Origin: JAOZHU01 sp964632845
GTDB lineage: Archaea; Thermoproteota; Bathyarchaeia; Bathyarchaeales; Bathycorpusculaceae
Assembly (NCBI GenBank): GCA_964632845.1
Contig: CAZWDU010000024.1
Coordinates: 1 to 19,680, forward strand
DNA length: 19,680 nt
Direction: 5' to 3'
The stretch's first letter is position 1. The number at the start of each line of letters is the position of its first letter. The position numbers and the translations under genes were made by a program. Shown piece after piece: positions 1 through 6,781 of the stretch. The notes beneath the pieces are model-generated. The model searched no databases and was not told where the DNA came from. It saw only the letters and a list, made by a program, of their open reading frames with translations.

Positions 1-359
1 AAACCCACAACCTCAGCCCAATTCACCTCAGGCTTTTCAGTAACCACAAGCTCAGCAGACTTCCCATTGCCTTCTCCCGTTTTTTCGACGCCTTCACCGC
101 CATTATTCGCCTCCATCCGCATATCCATCGGCGAAACCGCACCCTGCAAAGCCTTAATCCGCTCCTGATAAGCAATTGCCCGCTGAACATACACCTTGTT
201 CAAACCATACTCAGGATAAAGCTGCACCAACTGCAAAAGACTCTCAATTGCCTTCTGATACAAAGTAATCGCTCTGCCTTTTGCGCCTTGTTTATCCAAG
301 CGCACGGCATCTAACGCGTAAGCTGTTGCCGCTTTTTCAAGCTCCTGTGAAGCACTCAT
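1..359 (-). CDS. cdvC: CdvC / Vps4-like AAA ATPase, N-terminal MIT region (partial)
   Basis: Only the first ~119 codons are present; the gene runs off the left edge. Reading leftward from ATG at 359-357, the protein opens MSASQELEKAATAYALDAVR and continues with helices containing GRAITLYQKAIESLLQLVQLYP, the usual pattern of an MIT (microtubule interacting and trafficking) domain, then a charged linker. In this family the MIT domain binds short C-terminal motifs of ESCRT-III/CdvB proteins, and the missing AAA domain remodels the CdvB polymer during cell division. The start lies 20 bp after the cdvB stop, so co-transcription is likely. The identification rests on the MIT pattern plus the cdvA/cdvB neighbours; the ATPase domain itself cannot be seen. 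Confidence 0.85.
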   Translation of the reverse strand, partial: MSASQELEKAATAYALDAVRLDKQGAKGRAITLYQKAIESLLQLVQLYPEYGLNKVYVQRAIAYQERIKALQGAVSPMDMRMEANNGGEGVEKTGEGNGKSAELVVTEKPEVNWAEVVG

Positions 360-379
360 TCTCTTTTTTCACCATTTTT

Positions 380-1276
380 TTATTCGGGCGATTTCAACTC
401 GATTTTAATTTTTCCCTTGGTGCCCAAATTCTCAAGGGCTCGCTCAATTTCCTCATTTGAGGTTTGCAAATCAATTGAACAACGGCTCAAATCGATTTCG
501 CCGTTGCTTTTTCTCACGTACTCCAGAAGCATATCCTCAATAGAGGGCTTTTCCACCGTTAAGGAAATCTCTTTAATTTCAGATTTTTTATAAGAAAATA
601 GGGTTTGAGAAGGGTCTCTACCAACCTCATTGACCGCTTTTCGTCCAACTACCTGCGAACTCGTCGCTGACAAAGCAACAAGCTCTTTCACCGCAGTCTT
701 CTCAGCAGACACAGGCGAAGTTGCAGGCGGTTCAGGAAGAGCGTCGGTCAACTTCTGCTCAAGGAAAGTGGAAACTTCCTTCAGTATTTCTTCGCCACCA
801 ACTGTCTTCATATCAACAGGTATAACTGACTCATCGGTCCGAATCTTGGTAGCATGAAGCGTTTCAGTTATCGTAGTGTTAACGTTGTTTAATTCATTGG
901 AGACATCAGGCAGAACCTGGAACAAGTCCTGTGAAACGTTCTGCAGAAGCTTCAACGCAGGCTTCAAGTCGACAACGATTTCACTCAGTTCCTTAATCGT
1001 CTCAAGTCGGAGAACAACACGTTCAATAGCTAACTGCACATTGTGAAGAAACTTTATCAGCTTTCTAATTTCAGCAAGCTCGTTAGCGCATATCGCAGCC
1101 TTTTCCTTATTATTCTTCTTCAACGCACCCATGCACGACTGGAACAGTAACTTGTCGCGTTCTTTCAGCCGGTAACTTGCCTGCTCGAGCTTATTTTGCT
1201 GCACTCTAAGCGTAAGTATCGATTTCGCAGCAACTTCACGTATGGGTGGAGGGCTTGAATTCAATAAACCTTTCAC
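380..1276 (-). CDS. cdvB: CdvB, ESCRT-III-like division protein with C-terminal winged helix
   Basis: Residues ~15-180 form a helical, charged Snf7/ESCRT-III core (RLKERDKLLFQSC, ANELAEIRKLIKFL, QLAIERVVLRLETIKEL). A flexible linker holds LPEPPATSP at ~180-188, which resembles a MIM2 motif for the CdvC MIT domain. The last ~55 residues (SIEDMLLEYVRKSNGEIDLS onward) look like the winged helix that binds the CdvA tail. Known role of the family: polymerises at mid-cell for membrane constriction. Start choice: the frame is open from a GTG at 1291, but GGTGGAGG lies inside that extension and is spaced about 8 nt from the next GTG (1276-1274), so I prefer the latter (298 aa). It sits between cdvA and cdvC with short gaps. 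Confidence 0.9.
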   Translation of the reverse strand: MKGLLNSSPPPIREVAAKSILTLRVQQNKLEQASYRLKERDKLLFQSCMGALKKNNKEKAAICANELAEIRKLIKFLHNVQLAIERVVLRLETIKELSEIVVDLKPALKLLQNVSQDLFQVLPDVSNELNNVNTTITETLHATKIRTDESVIPVDMKTVGGEEILKEVSTFLEQKLTDALPEPPATSPVSAEKTAVKELVALSATSSQVVGRKAVNEVGRDPSQTLFSYKKSEIKEISLTVEKPSIEDMLLEYVRKSNGEIDLSRCSIDLQTSNEEIERALENLGTKGKIKIELKSPE

Positions 1277-1316
1277 GTGTTTTCCCTCCACCTGGTAATT
1301 GCCTGCCGTTTTTAGG

Positions 1317-2084
1317 TTATATTCCAGCTTTTCCGACTTCTTTCACGTAGACTACTACAGGTGGTTCAGGTAGTTCTGCTGGTGGTGTTTCGTTAACTGG
1401 TTCATCAGGAATTTTGGTTTCAACAGAGACTTTGGTTTCAGTGGGAAGTTTTGGTTTGATTTTTTGTTCTTCTATTTCCGGTGAATCGCCTAGTACTATG
1501 TTTGAGATTTTGCTTTGTGTGAGTTCCATGTCGCTTTTTTGTGCGTTTACGCGTTTGAGGGCTTCTTGGAGCAGCGTGAAAGCGGATTTGTAGGGTCCAT
1601 CTTCGATTTTTCCTATTTCGTGTTCCAGTTCGAGGTTGACTATGGCGTAGCTGAGGGTTTTTGTTTCGTCTTCACAATTGGCGATTTCGGCGTCGATTTC
1701 GTCTGAGATGATTTGTGCGTTTTTTTTCAGCTGGTTTAGGATGCTGTCGAAGTTAGTGTGGAGTTCTTGGTAGATTTCGGGTGAGATTTTCTTTTTTTCG
1801 GCTAAGTCTTTGAGGGCTTGGTCTTTGCGCCATATAAGTGGAATTTGGTCGCAGAGAACGTTTGCGCGGGATTTGATTGCTGAGATGAATGTGACTTCAG
1901 TTCCATCGAAATTTAGGTTTTCCATGGACTGTTTGGAGAATCTTCCGTCGTTGAACTCGATAAATGCGGCGTCAAATTGTCCGTTGGGGGTTAATGCAAA
2001 TGAGGCGATTTTTCCGATTGGGTTGTTGTATTCATCTTTAACTGGTTTACCGATGAAAAGAAAAAGATTGGAGATTTGAGACAT
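1317..2084 (-). CDS. cdvA: CdvA, PRC-barrel/coiled-coil division protein
   Basis: 255 aa. The N-terminal ~75 residues (LFLFIGKPVKDEYNNPIGKI, then the FIEFNDGRF stretch) look like a PRC-type beta-barrel. The middle (~85-200) is a charged coiled coil. The tail is proline-rich and ends ELPEPPVVV (237-245) then YVKEVGKAGI (246-255), which fits the ESCRT-III-binding (E3B) peptide that docks on the CdvB winged helix. CdvA is the archaeal membrane or DNA-associated recruiter of CdvB; it has no eukaryotic counterpart. The ATG at 2084-2082 follows a strong AAAGGAGG Shine-Dalgarno site. The gene begins 17 bp after the upstream cdvB paralog and is followed by cdvB. Confidence 0.9.
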   Translation of the reverse strand: MSQISNLFLFIGKPVKDEYNNPIGKIASFALTPNGQFDAAFIEFNDGRFSKQSMENLNFDGTEVTFISAIKSRANVLCDQIPLIWRKDQALKDLAEKKKISPEIYQELHTNFDSILNQLKKNAQIISDEIDAEIANCEDETKTLSYAIVNLELEHEIGKIEDGPYKSAFTLLQEALKRVNAQKSDMELTQSKISNIVLGDSPEIEEQKIKPKLPTETKVSVETKIPDEPVNETPPAELPEPPVVVYVKEVGKAGI

Positions 2085-2101
2085 ATTTTTCCTCCTTTAA
2101 T

Positions 2102-2764
2102 TTAGTATCCTTCGGTTGCTGTTTTCTCTGTTTGCGCGACTGCGGGCATTCCTGCTGGCAGATCGGGGAATTTGTCTTTGATTTTCTGTTCTGCTACGGT
2201 TGCGGCTTCTGTGAGGATTTTCTGTGCGTCTTCGTTTACTGCGTCGAAGTTAAGTGTCATTCCTGAGCCTTGTCCTGCTTCGATCATGATTCCGCTGAGC
2301 ATGTTACCTATTTCGCCGAGTTCGTTTTCTGCTTCTGGGAATACGCTTACTAATCCTGCTCTGACGGAGCGTAGAACTCCAACTGCTGGTCCTAGTGTGG
2401 ATACTACATCTCCAAGTTCGGATACTGTTCGTAACCTTAATACGATTTGTTCGAGGGCTAGTCTGGCGTTTATGATTAGGCGTTCCATTTTGCGGACTTC
2501 GGCAAGTTCATTTGCGAAGACGTTTGCGCGGGATGTGTCGTGCTTGGTGTAGGCGTCAACTATTCTTGCGAAGATTGCTTTGTCGCGTTGTGTGAAGCGA
2601 TCTGTGGCTTGGTCGAGTTTCTGCACTTGCAGTTCGATGCGTCTAACGGCGAAGTCTAAACGTGGCTTCAGTGGACCTGGTGGTTTCACTGTTTCCCGTA
2701 TGCGGTCTGTGAATGGTTGGTCGTTCCTTCTAGTTTCCCATTTTTTTGCGAACCTTTCTGACAA
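2102..2764 (-). CDS. CdvB paralog (ESCRT-III-like, no winged helix)
   Basis: 220 aa from the preferred start. The core resembles the neighbouring CdvB (ANVFANELAEVRKMERLI, ARLALEQIVLRLRTVSELGD), so it is an ESCRT-III/Snf7 protein. It ends shortly after FPDLPAGMP (199-207), a MIM2-like proline motif, and lacks the C-terminal winged helix. In Sulfolobus such short paralogs (CdvB1, CdvB2, CdvB3) act in constriction and scission; which one this matches cannot be told here. Start: the frame is open from TTG at 2785, but GGAGGT lies inside that stretch, 6 nt before a second TTG (2764-2762) giving MSERFAKKW, so I chose the second. It is the first gene of the cluster; a GTATAAGA box at 2803-2810 could drive it. 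Confidence 0.88.
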   Translation of the reverse strand: MSERFAKKWETRRNDQPFTDRIRETVKPPGPLKPRLDFAVRRIELQVQKLDQATDRFTQRDKAIFARIVDAYTKHDTSRANVFANELAEVRKMERLIINARLALEQIVLRLRTVSELGDVVSTLGPAVGVLRSVRAGLVSVFPEAENELGEIGNMLSGIMIEAGQGSGMTLNFDAVNEDAQKILTEAATVAEQKIKDKFPDLPAGMPAVAQTEKTATEGY

Positions 2765-2802
2765 ATTAATACCTCCGAAAAACAACAGATGCGTCGAACT
2801 GT

Positions 2803-2810
2803 CTTATACA
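2803..2810 (-). promoter_or_regulatory. Possible TATA box of the cdv cluster
   Basis: On the minus strand this reads TGTATAAG about 40 bp upstream of the TTG start of the cdvB paralog, which would leave a leader of ~15 nt containing the GGAGGT site. A second AT-rich candidate (ATATATAC) lies further up at ~2836-2842. Assignment is by position and composition only. Confidence 0.4.
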
Positions 2811-2834
2811 TTGTTAATATGATGACAATATGCA

Positions 2835-2856
2835 CGTATATATGTGGAGATATACG
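2835..2856. promoter_or_regulatory. Inverted repeat upstream of the cdv cluster
   Basis: CGTATAT and ATATACG form perfect 7-bp arms around an 8-bp spacer. It lies ~25 bp upstream of the proposed TATA box of the cdv cluster, a position suited to a regulator site. The left arm overlaps an alternative TATA-like sequence. Function is inferred from symmetry and position. Confidence 0.35.
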
Positions 2857-2933
2857 GGCTGTTAAAACTTGTTTTAAGCTTTAATTGGAAAATTAAAAGA
2901 CGGGGGGAGCAGTTTTCGGATATTAGACAAAAA

Positions 2934-2948
2934 AGTGTAAGTTACACT
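2934..2948. promoter_or_regulatory. 15-bp palindrome upstream of the two-helix membrane protein
   Basis: AGTGTAA-G-TTACACT is a perfect inverted repeat with a one-base centre, 44 bp upstream of the ATG at 2992. Short dyads of this kind in archaeal promoters are often operators. No regulator can be assigned from this window. Confidence 0.4.
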
Positions 2949-2991
2949 AAAAAGAAGCTTAATCCAATGCTAAAATACAAAGGTGAATTGA

Positions 2992-3213
2992 ATGAGTGAA
3001 AGGTTAAAGGTGTTTGGGATAGTAGCGCTCTTGGGGTTCATGGCTGGAGTAATCGTGCAGTTGACGGCAGATTATGTGCTTCCGTGGCTGATGGCTGTGT
3101 TGCCAGCACTTATGCAGGTCAGGTTCGTAGTTTCTGGGTTAGCTGGTGCTGCATTGACGCTTGTCTTGGTAAGCCTTTGGGCATACTTCACTGGAAACAG
3201 GGACAGACAGTAG
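2992..3213 (+). CDS. Small two-helix membrane protein
   Basis: 73 aa. Two hydrophobic stretches (~7-34 and ~43-67) separated by a short loop with a proline, and a charged C-terminal end (GNRDRQ), indicate an integral membrane hairpin. The ATG is preceded by AAAGGTGA at a normal distance, which supports translation. I do not recognise a family. It stands alone, divergent from the cdv cluster and sharing the 2765-2991 upstream region, so a membrane role linked to division is conceivable but not shown. A pyrimidine-rich CTCTTTCTCTTTT follows the stop. Confidence 0.7.
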   Translation: MSERLKVFGIVALLGFMAGVIVQLTADYVLPWLMAVLPALMQVRFVVSGLAGAALTLVLVSLWAYFTGNRDRQ

Positions 3214-3227
3214 AGAACCGCTACAAC

Positions 3228-3240
3228 CTCTTTCTCTTTT
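3228..3240 (+). terminator. Pyrimidine-rich terminator candidate
   Basis: CTCTTTCTCTTTT lies ~15 bp after the stop of the small membrane protein. Archaeal RNA polymerase commonly terminates at T-rich tracts without a hairpin. Assigned by composition only. Confidence 0.35.
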
Positions 3241-3368
3241 ATCTCGCAAATTGATAGGTTACGTGTTGCGCTGGATTTCTTGTTTGATTGTTGCTAAGTT
3301 AATGCTCGGTGCAGTTTATGGCTTCTCTATTTAAAGGGCAAATGGACAGAGTGCGGCGTGGTGTAAAG

Positions 3369-3381
3369 TTTTTATATTTTA
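3369..3381 (+). promoter_or_regulatory. TATA box of the GYD-domain gene
   Basis: GTTTTTATATTTT lies ~35-40 bp upstream of the proposed TTG start at 3413, so transcription would begin near 3400. This rules against the earlier in-frame ATG at 3383, which would lie upstream of the transcript start. Confidence 0.5.
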
Positions 3382-3412
3382 AGTGCTGCTGGGTTATTTG
3401 CAGGTGGAAGTT

Positions 3413-3706
3413 TTGCCGAGTTTTGTTGTTCTTGGGAACTGGACTGAGCAGGGCATTCGCGGTGTTAGCAAGGCGCCTGAGAGAATCAAGGAAACGCATA
3501 GGATGGTTGAGAAGGCCGGCGGGAAAATGCAGCTCTTTTACACGATGGGAAAGTACGATTTCGTGATGATTGTGGAAGTTCCGAAGGATGATGATGTGAT
3601 GGCTATTCTTTTGTGCGTCGGTAGCATGGGAAACATCCGCACGGTGACGATGAAAGCTTGGACGGAAGCGGAAGGCGCCAAGATACTGCAAGCGCCACAT
3701 CCATAA
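3413..3706 (+). CDS. GYD-domain protein
   Basis: 97 aa. SFVVLGNWTEQGIRGVSKAP, then GGKMQLFYTMGKYDFVMIVE and the region around GSMGNIRTVTMKAW, match the pattern of the small GYD-domain family (a dimeric alpha/beta ferredoxin-like fold) named for a conserved G-Y-D-like motif, here GKYDF. Family function is not established; it is often near metabolic genes. Start: the frame opens at ATG 3383, but AGGTG at 3402-3406 sits 6 nt before TTG 3413-3415, which gives MPSFVVLG, the usual N-terminus of the family. A TATA box at 3369-3381 agrees. Confidence 0.8.
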   Translation: MPSFVVLGNWTEQGIRGVSKAPERIKETHRMVEKAGGKMQLFYTMGKYDFVMIVEVPKDDDVMAILLCVGSMGNIRTVTMKAWTEAEGAKILQAPHP

Positions 3707-3722
3707 CCCCTCCCTTTTTTAT
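3707..3722 (+). terminator. T-rich terminator candidate after the GYD gene
   Basis: CCCCTCCCTTTTTTAT directly follows the TAA stop. The rest of 3723-3986 holds no convincing gene; a 25-codon ATG frame on the minus strand around 3780-3860 has no Shine-Dalgarno site and was not called. Confidence 0.4.
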
Positions 3723-3986
3723 TTACAGAGCATTAGCCGTTGTTTTGCCAAACAAGGTTTGTAATTTTGGACTCAGTAGCGGAAAAAGCGCTCACTAGCC
3801 TCCAGCTTAAATTCCCCGCCTTCAGCCTCGGCGTACCTCGATTTCCTCATCGTCCAAAGTTATAGGACATCGTACCAACTTATTTGCGTTTTCGAAACAG
3901 CTTAAACCACTCAACGATACGTGTGAAAAACACATGCAGCCATTTGGGCAAAAATGTAGCCTACCAGCGTCATGGAGAAAGTGTGT

Positions 3987-4643
3987 TTAGGCTTTGATTA
4001 TGCTTTCTTGGTGCACACTAAGTGATCCTTTGTTTCCAACCCGTAGTTGCTTCTCGCCTCTGAACGCAAACGTACGGGCATTCCTAATCTGGATGTTGTC
4101 ACCCACTGAAATGCAGCCTATCTGGTCGTTCCAGAGACAAAGCTTGATTGTTCCAGTTGCATCCCCAATCAACACGTTAGTTACAATAGCGTTATTTCCA
4201 AACCGCGTATAAACGCACGTTGGCTCAGGAATCTCCAGCACCATGGCTTTAAGGTTAACATTGCGCATGCCAACCCGCAAATCCTTGATTAAATTCGACC
4301 GAACTACATCACTCTTTCTAGCCACGTACCTGCGAATTCTTTCAGCACTCATAAACTTTCTAATCGGATTAGCCTTCTCTGAAAGAAACTCTTCGGAAAC
4401 CCTTAACTGCGCCACCACCGTGGAACCCTGCATCATCAAAAAAACTCTTTCGTTACCCACCATGCCGCGGCACTCAATTGAAATTTCGTCACACATAGCT
4501 TTTTGCTGCTCCTTCGTTGAAAGCAAAGCTTGAAAAAGCGCGTCAGGATCAACACTATACTTTACTGAAAGAAAAGCGAGATATTCGCCCAACGGTACCC
4601 TTTTGTCTCTCAAACCCGTCGCCAGTTCAATCGCCAGAACCAT
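3987..4643 (-). CDS. OB-fold single-strand nucleic-acid-binding protein (RPA-like)
   Basis: 218 aa. The C-terminal part (~115-208) has the run of an OB-fold: DLRVGMRNVNLKAMVLEIPE, NNAIVTNVLIGDATGTIKL, then a CLWNDQ and GDNIQIRNARTF pattern typical of archaeal RPA/SOSS-B-like single-strand DNA-binding proteins. The N-terminal ~110 residues contain a helical region (GEYLAFLSVKYSVDPDALFQ) and a beta-rich part with MVGNERVFLMM that I cannot assign. A role in DNA replication or repair is inferred from the fold. ATG at 4643; no clear Shine-Dalgarno site, so possibly leaderless. It is monocistronic, with ~280 bp and ~195 bp of non-coding sequence on its two sides. Confidence 0.75.
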   Translation of the reverse strand: MVLAIELATGLRDKRVPLGEYLAFLSVKYSVDPDALFQALLSTKEQQKAMCDEISIECRGMVGNERVFLMMQGSTVVAQLRVSEEFLSEKANPIRKFMSAERIRRYVARKSDVVRSNLIKDLRVGMRNVNLKAMVLEIPEPTCVYTRFGNNAIVTNVLIGDATGTIKLCLWNDQIGCISVGDNIQIRNARTFAFRGEKQLRVGNKGSLSVHQESIIKA

Positions 4644-4840
4644 TGCAGAAAAGCAAACATCTGCACAGACCAGATTAACGCTTTCTTAGACAACTCCAGC
4701 ACCCACAATGAAAGAGCAACTACCTATATTAGGTTAACCACAACGAAAACAAGCTGCCACCCTTATTCCAAATGCACCCACCCAGCGAACAGGCAACTTT
4801 ATACAAACTGCACTTCGTACACAGAATAACTTAAGCGGTC

Positions 4841-5164
4841 TCAGAGTTTTTCGCTGGATTGGTCGGCAGTAACTTGCAGGGGTCTTCCTTCAGTTAAGGC
4901 TTGAGAAGTTTTCTTTCTAGCACTTTGCAGAAGTCGCCATACTGTTCCTCTTGAGACACCCATTTTTTCTCCAGCTTCCTCTTGTGAGAGATTTTCTAAA
5001 TCAACGAGTCTGAGGGCTTCTATTTCCGCGGGTTCAATAAGGATGGGCGTCGGGTTTGCCTGAGGCATAGGCGAGAACGAGCTGATTGACGGCGGGTTCT
5101 GTATGGTGATTGGTTTTGGAAGGCGACCTCTTCTGCCGCGTCTGTGTCTGCATCCCCAGCCCAT
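4841..5164 (-). CDS. DUF134-family helix-turn-helix regulator
   Basis: 107 aa. An arginine-rich N-terminus (CRHRRGRRGRLP) precedes ILIEPAEIEALRLVDLENLS and the helix-turn-helix EEAGEKMGVSRGTVWRLLQS (~62-81), the hallmark of the DUF134 (COG1342) DNA-binding family. These regulators commonly sit beside NifX-type and DUF5320 genes, as here. It is divergent from the DUF5320 gene. A TATA-like box at 5196-5209 lies ~35 bp upstream and leaves little or no leader; no Shine-Dalgarno site is seen. Likely regulates itself and/or the divergent operon through the palindrome at 5227-5244 (inference). Confidence 0.85.
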   Translation of the reverse strand: MGWGCRHRRGRRGRLPKPITIQNPPSISSFSPMPQANPTPILIEPAEIEALRLVDLENLSQEEAGEKMGVSRGTVWRLLQSARKKTSQALTEGRPLQVTADQSSEKL

Positions 5165-5195
5165 TGTTGTTCGGTTTATGATTTTGCTGCGTAAC

Positions 5196-5209
5196 TTTTA
5201 TATATTTCT
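5196..5209. promoter_or_regulatory. Shared AT-rich TATA element between divergent genes
   Basis: ACTTTTATATATTT can be read as a TATA box on both strands. On the minus strand it is ~35 bp from the DUF134 start; on the plus strand it would place a transcript start near 5228-5235 for the DUF5320 gene, directly on the palindrome that follows. Confidence 0.45.
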
Positions 5210-5226
5210 GTGCACTATCACACAAT

Positions 5227-5244
5227 TGTTTATGTGCATAAACA
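5227..5244. promoter_or_regulatory. Operator-like palindrome between DUF134 and DUF5320
   Basis: TGTTTATG-TG-CATAAACA has perfect 8-bp arms around two bases. It overlaps the predicted transcription start of the rightward DUF5320/NifX unit, where a bound repressor would block initiation. The divergent DUF134 protein is the obvious candidate ligand; this is inference from position and symmetry. Confidence 0.5.
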
Positions 5245-5275
5245 CAAAAATAATCTACAGAGGTGAAACACAAAA

Positions 5276-5542
5276 ATGGGATGGAGAGGAAGAGGATGGG
5301 CAAACACCTGGTCTGGAAGAGGACCATTCAGCAATTTACCACCATGGCAAAGACCTGGCTGGCTCTACGGCAGAGGCGCATGCTGGTACCTATACGGACC
5401 CTACACGGCAGTGCCACCAGCAAAACCTGAAGACGAAGCAACCCTGCTAAATCAACAGAAAACTTTGATAGAAGAACAGCTGAAAACTATGCAGGAAACA
5501 CTCAAGAAAATTCAGGAAAGACTGAACGAACTCAACAAATAA
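5276..5542 (+). CDS. DUF5320-like Gly/Trp-rich coiled-coil protein
   Basis: 88 aa. The first ~50 residues are rich in glycine, tryptophan, tyrosine and proline (MGWRGRGWANTWSGRG, WQRPGWLYGRGACWYLYGPY), followed by a coiled coil (~58-88, LIEEQLKTMQETLKKIQERL). This two-part layout is that of DUF5320 proteins, small proteins of unknown function found with NifX-type and DUF134 genes. The ATG is preceded by AGAGGTGA. Followed 61 bp later by a NifX-type gene, so probably one operon. A binding or scaffolding role with the NifX partner is only a guess. Confidence 0.75.
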   Translation: MGWRGRGWANTWSGRGPFSNLPPWQRPGWLYGRGACWYLYGPYTAVPPAKPEDEATLLNQQKTLIEEQLKTMQETLKKIQERLNELNK

Positions 5543-5603
5543 ACAAACAACCACTTTTTACCCTTAAACATTAAAAAATCTGAAAAAAGGTGAAAGCAAC
5601 ATA

Positions 5604-5960
5604 TTGAATAGACGTAAAATCGCCGTAGTTACAGAAGGCTATGACGGCCTAAACGATACGGTATCAAATGTTTTTGGAAAAACGAAAACGTTCACAATAG
5701 TTAACGTTGAAGATGGCAAAATTAAAGACGTGAAAACAGTCGATAACCCCGCTGCAGCTTACAATCAGGGTTCGGGACCCATAGCGTCAAAAACGTTAGC
5801 AGAACTAAAAGTAGACATGGTAATAACATCTCAGTTGGGGCCTGGCGCAGCAGAACTACTGGAGTACCATAAAATAGCCGCCCTGATAGTAGACCCCGAA
5901 ATCACCGTTGCCGCAGCCATCAACAAGGCAGTATCTAAGTCAAACAACCAAGACGCTTAA
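5604..5960 (+). CDS. NifX/NafY-type (dinitrogenase iron-molybdenum cofactor family) protein
   Basis: 118 aa. KIAVVTEGYDGLNDTVSNVF begins the ribonuclease-H-like NifX/NafY fold (COG1433), followed by TVDNPA, GSGPIASKTLAELKVDMVIT and SQLGPGAAELLEYHKIAALI, the usual blocks of the family. Members bind or carry metal-sulfur cofactors, but most archaeal ones are not linked to nitrogenase. The start is TTG at 5604, ~10 nt after AGGTGA; no ATG fits. It follows the DUF5320 gene with the same orientation. Two more members of the family lie at 12569-12940 and 13025-13408. Confidence 0.85.
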   Translation: MNRRKIAVVTEGYDGLNDTVSNVFGKTKTFTIVNVEDGKIKDVKTVDNPAAAYNQGSGPIASKTLAELKVDMVITSQLGPGAAELLEYHKIAALIVDPEITVAAAINKAVSKSNNQDA

Positions 5961-6045
5961 CCAAAAAATACAACACTTCAAAAATGTGATCAGCCAAAAC
6001 AAAAACGTGACATGGAGAAGCGGAAGTTACTCTCTAAACTTCATG

Positions 6046-6061
6046 ATAAAAATATTTTTAT
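6046..6061. promoter_or_regulatory. AT palindrome / TATA region of the peroxiredoxin gene
   Basis: ATAAAAATATTTTTAT is a perfect 16-bp palindrome flanked by TCAT on one side and GA on the other, ~57-72 bp upstream of the ATG at 6118. It contains a good TATA box and its symmetry may also serve a regulator. A second small palindrome, GCATATGC, lies at 6067-6074. Confidence 0.4.
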
Positions 6062-6117
6062 GAAACGCATATGCTAGGTTATATGGTTTCTTTTTGAAAA
6101 ACAAAGGTGAAAACAAA

Positions 6118-6780
6118 ATGTCCGAAGTTCAAAAACAAGAAACAGGCTTACCCATACTAGGCCAGAAAGCACCAGAGTTTGAAGCAGTAACCACACAAGG
6201 GACATTGAGGCTCTCAGATTACCAAGGCATGTGGCTAGTGCTGTTCTCTCACCCAGCAGACTTCACGCCAGTTTGCACAACAGAATTCATAGCCTTCTCC
6301 AAAATTTACGACGAACTAAAGAAACGAAATGTTGAGCTCCTAGGCTTAAGCGTCGACAGCGTTTCTTCACACATAGCGTGGATAAGAAACTGCGAAGAGA
6401 AAATGGGCGTTAAAATCCCCTTTCCCATAATTGCAGACCTAAACAAAGAAGTCGCTATGAAATATGGCATGATACATCCAGAGCAAAGCAAGACCGAAAC
6501 TGTGCGCTGCGTCTTCATCATCGACCCCGAAAGCAAAATCCGCGCCATGCTATACTATCCGCTGACCACAGGCAGAAACATGAACGAAATCCTCAGGCTA
6601 ATAGACGCCCTGCAAACAACAGACAAATACAAAGTAGCTACTCCAGCAAACTGGAAGCCAGGCGACCCCGTTGTCGTTCCGCCACCAGCCACAACCGAAC
6701 AGGCAGAAGAAAGACTTAAACAAGGCTACGAATGCAAGGACTGGTATCTCTGCACGAAGAAAATCCCAGAGAGCGGATAA
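6118..6780 (+). CDS. Peroxiredoxin, archaeal Prx6-type with three cysteines
   Basis: 220 aa. The peroxidatic cysteine is C53 in FTPVCTTE; the conserved arginine lies in ETVRCVFIID; the extended C-terminal arm carries C206 and C212 (ECKDWYLC). This matches the layout of Aeropyrum pernix thioredoxin peroxidase (C50, C207, C213). It reduces hydrogen peroxide and alkyl hydroperoxides in the cytoplasm. The frame is open from TTG 6094, but AAAGGTGA sits within that stretch, 6 nt before ATG 6118, so the ATG is taken. The following winged-helix gene begins one base after its stop, pointing to a joint transcript. Confidence 0.92.
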   Translation: MSEVQKQETGLPILGQKAPEFEAVTTQGTLRLSDYQGMWLVLFSHPADFTPVCTTEFIAFSKIYDELKKRNVELLGLSVDSVSSHIAWIRNCEEKMGVKIPFPIIADLNKEVAMKYGMIHPEQSKTETVRCVFIIDPESKIRAMLYYPLTTGRNMNEILRLIDALQTTDKYKVATPANWKPGDPVVVPPPATTEQAEERLKQGYECKDWYLCTKKIPESG

Positions 6781-6781
6781 C

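Noticed and set aside
3299..3700. 133-codon minus-strand frame opposite the GYD gene
   Set aside because: Fully antisense to a recognised gene, histidine/arginine-rich as shadow frames are, no ribosome binding site.
3780..3860. 25-codon minus-strand ATG frame between the GYD and OB-fold genes
   Set aside because: Looks protein-like but has no ribosome binding site or promoter and no known match; too short to call.
5034..5450. Long frames on both strands over the DUF134/DUF5320 promoter
   Set aside because: They run through the TATA box and operator and overlap recognised genes in other frames; no family resemblance.
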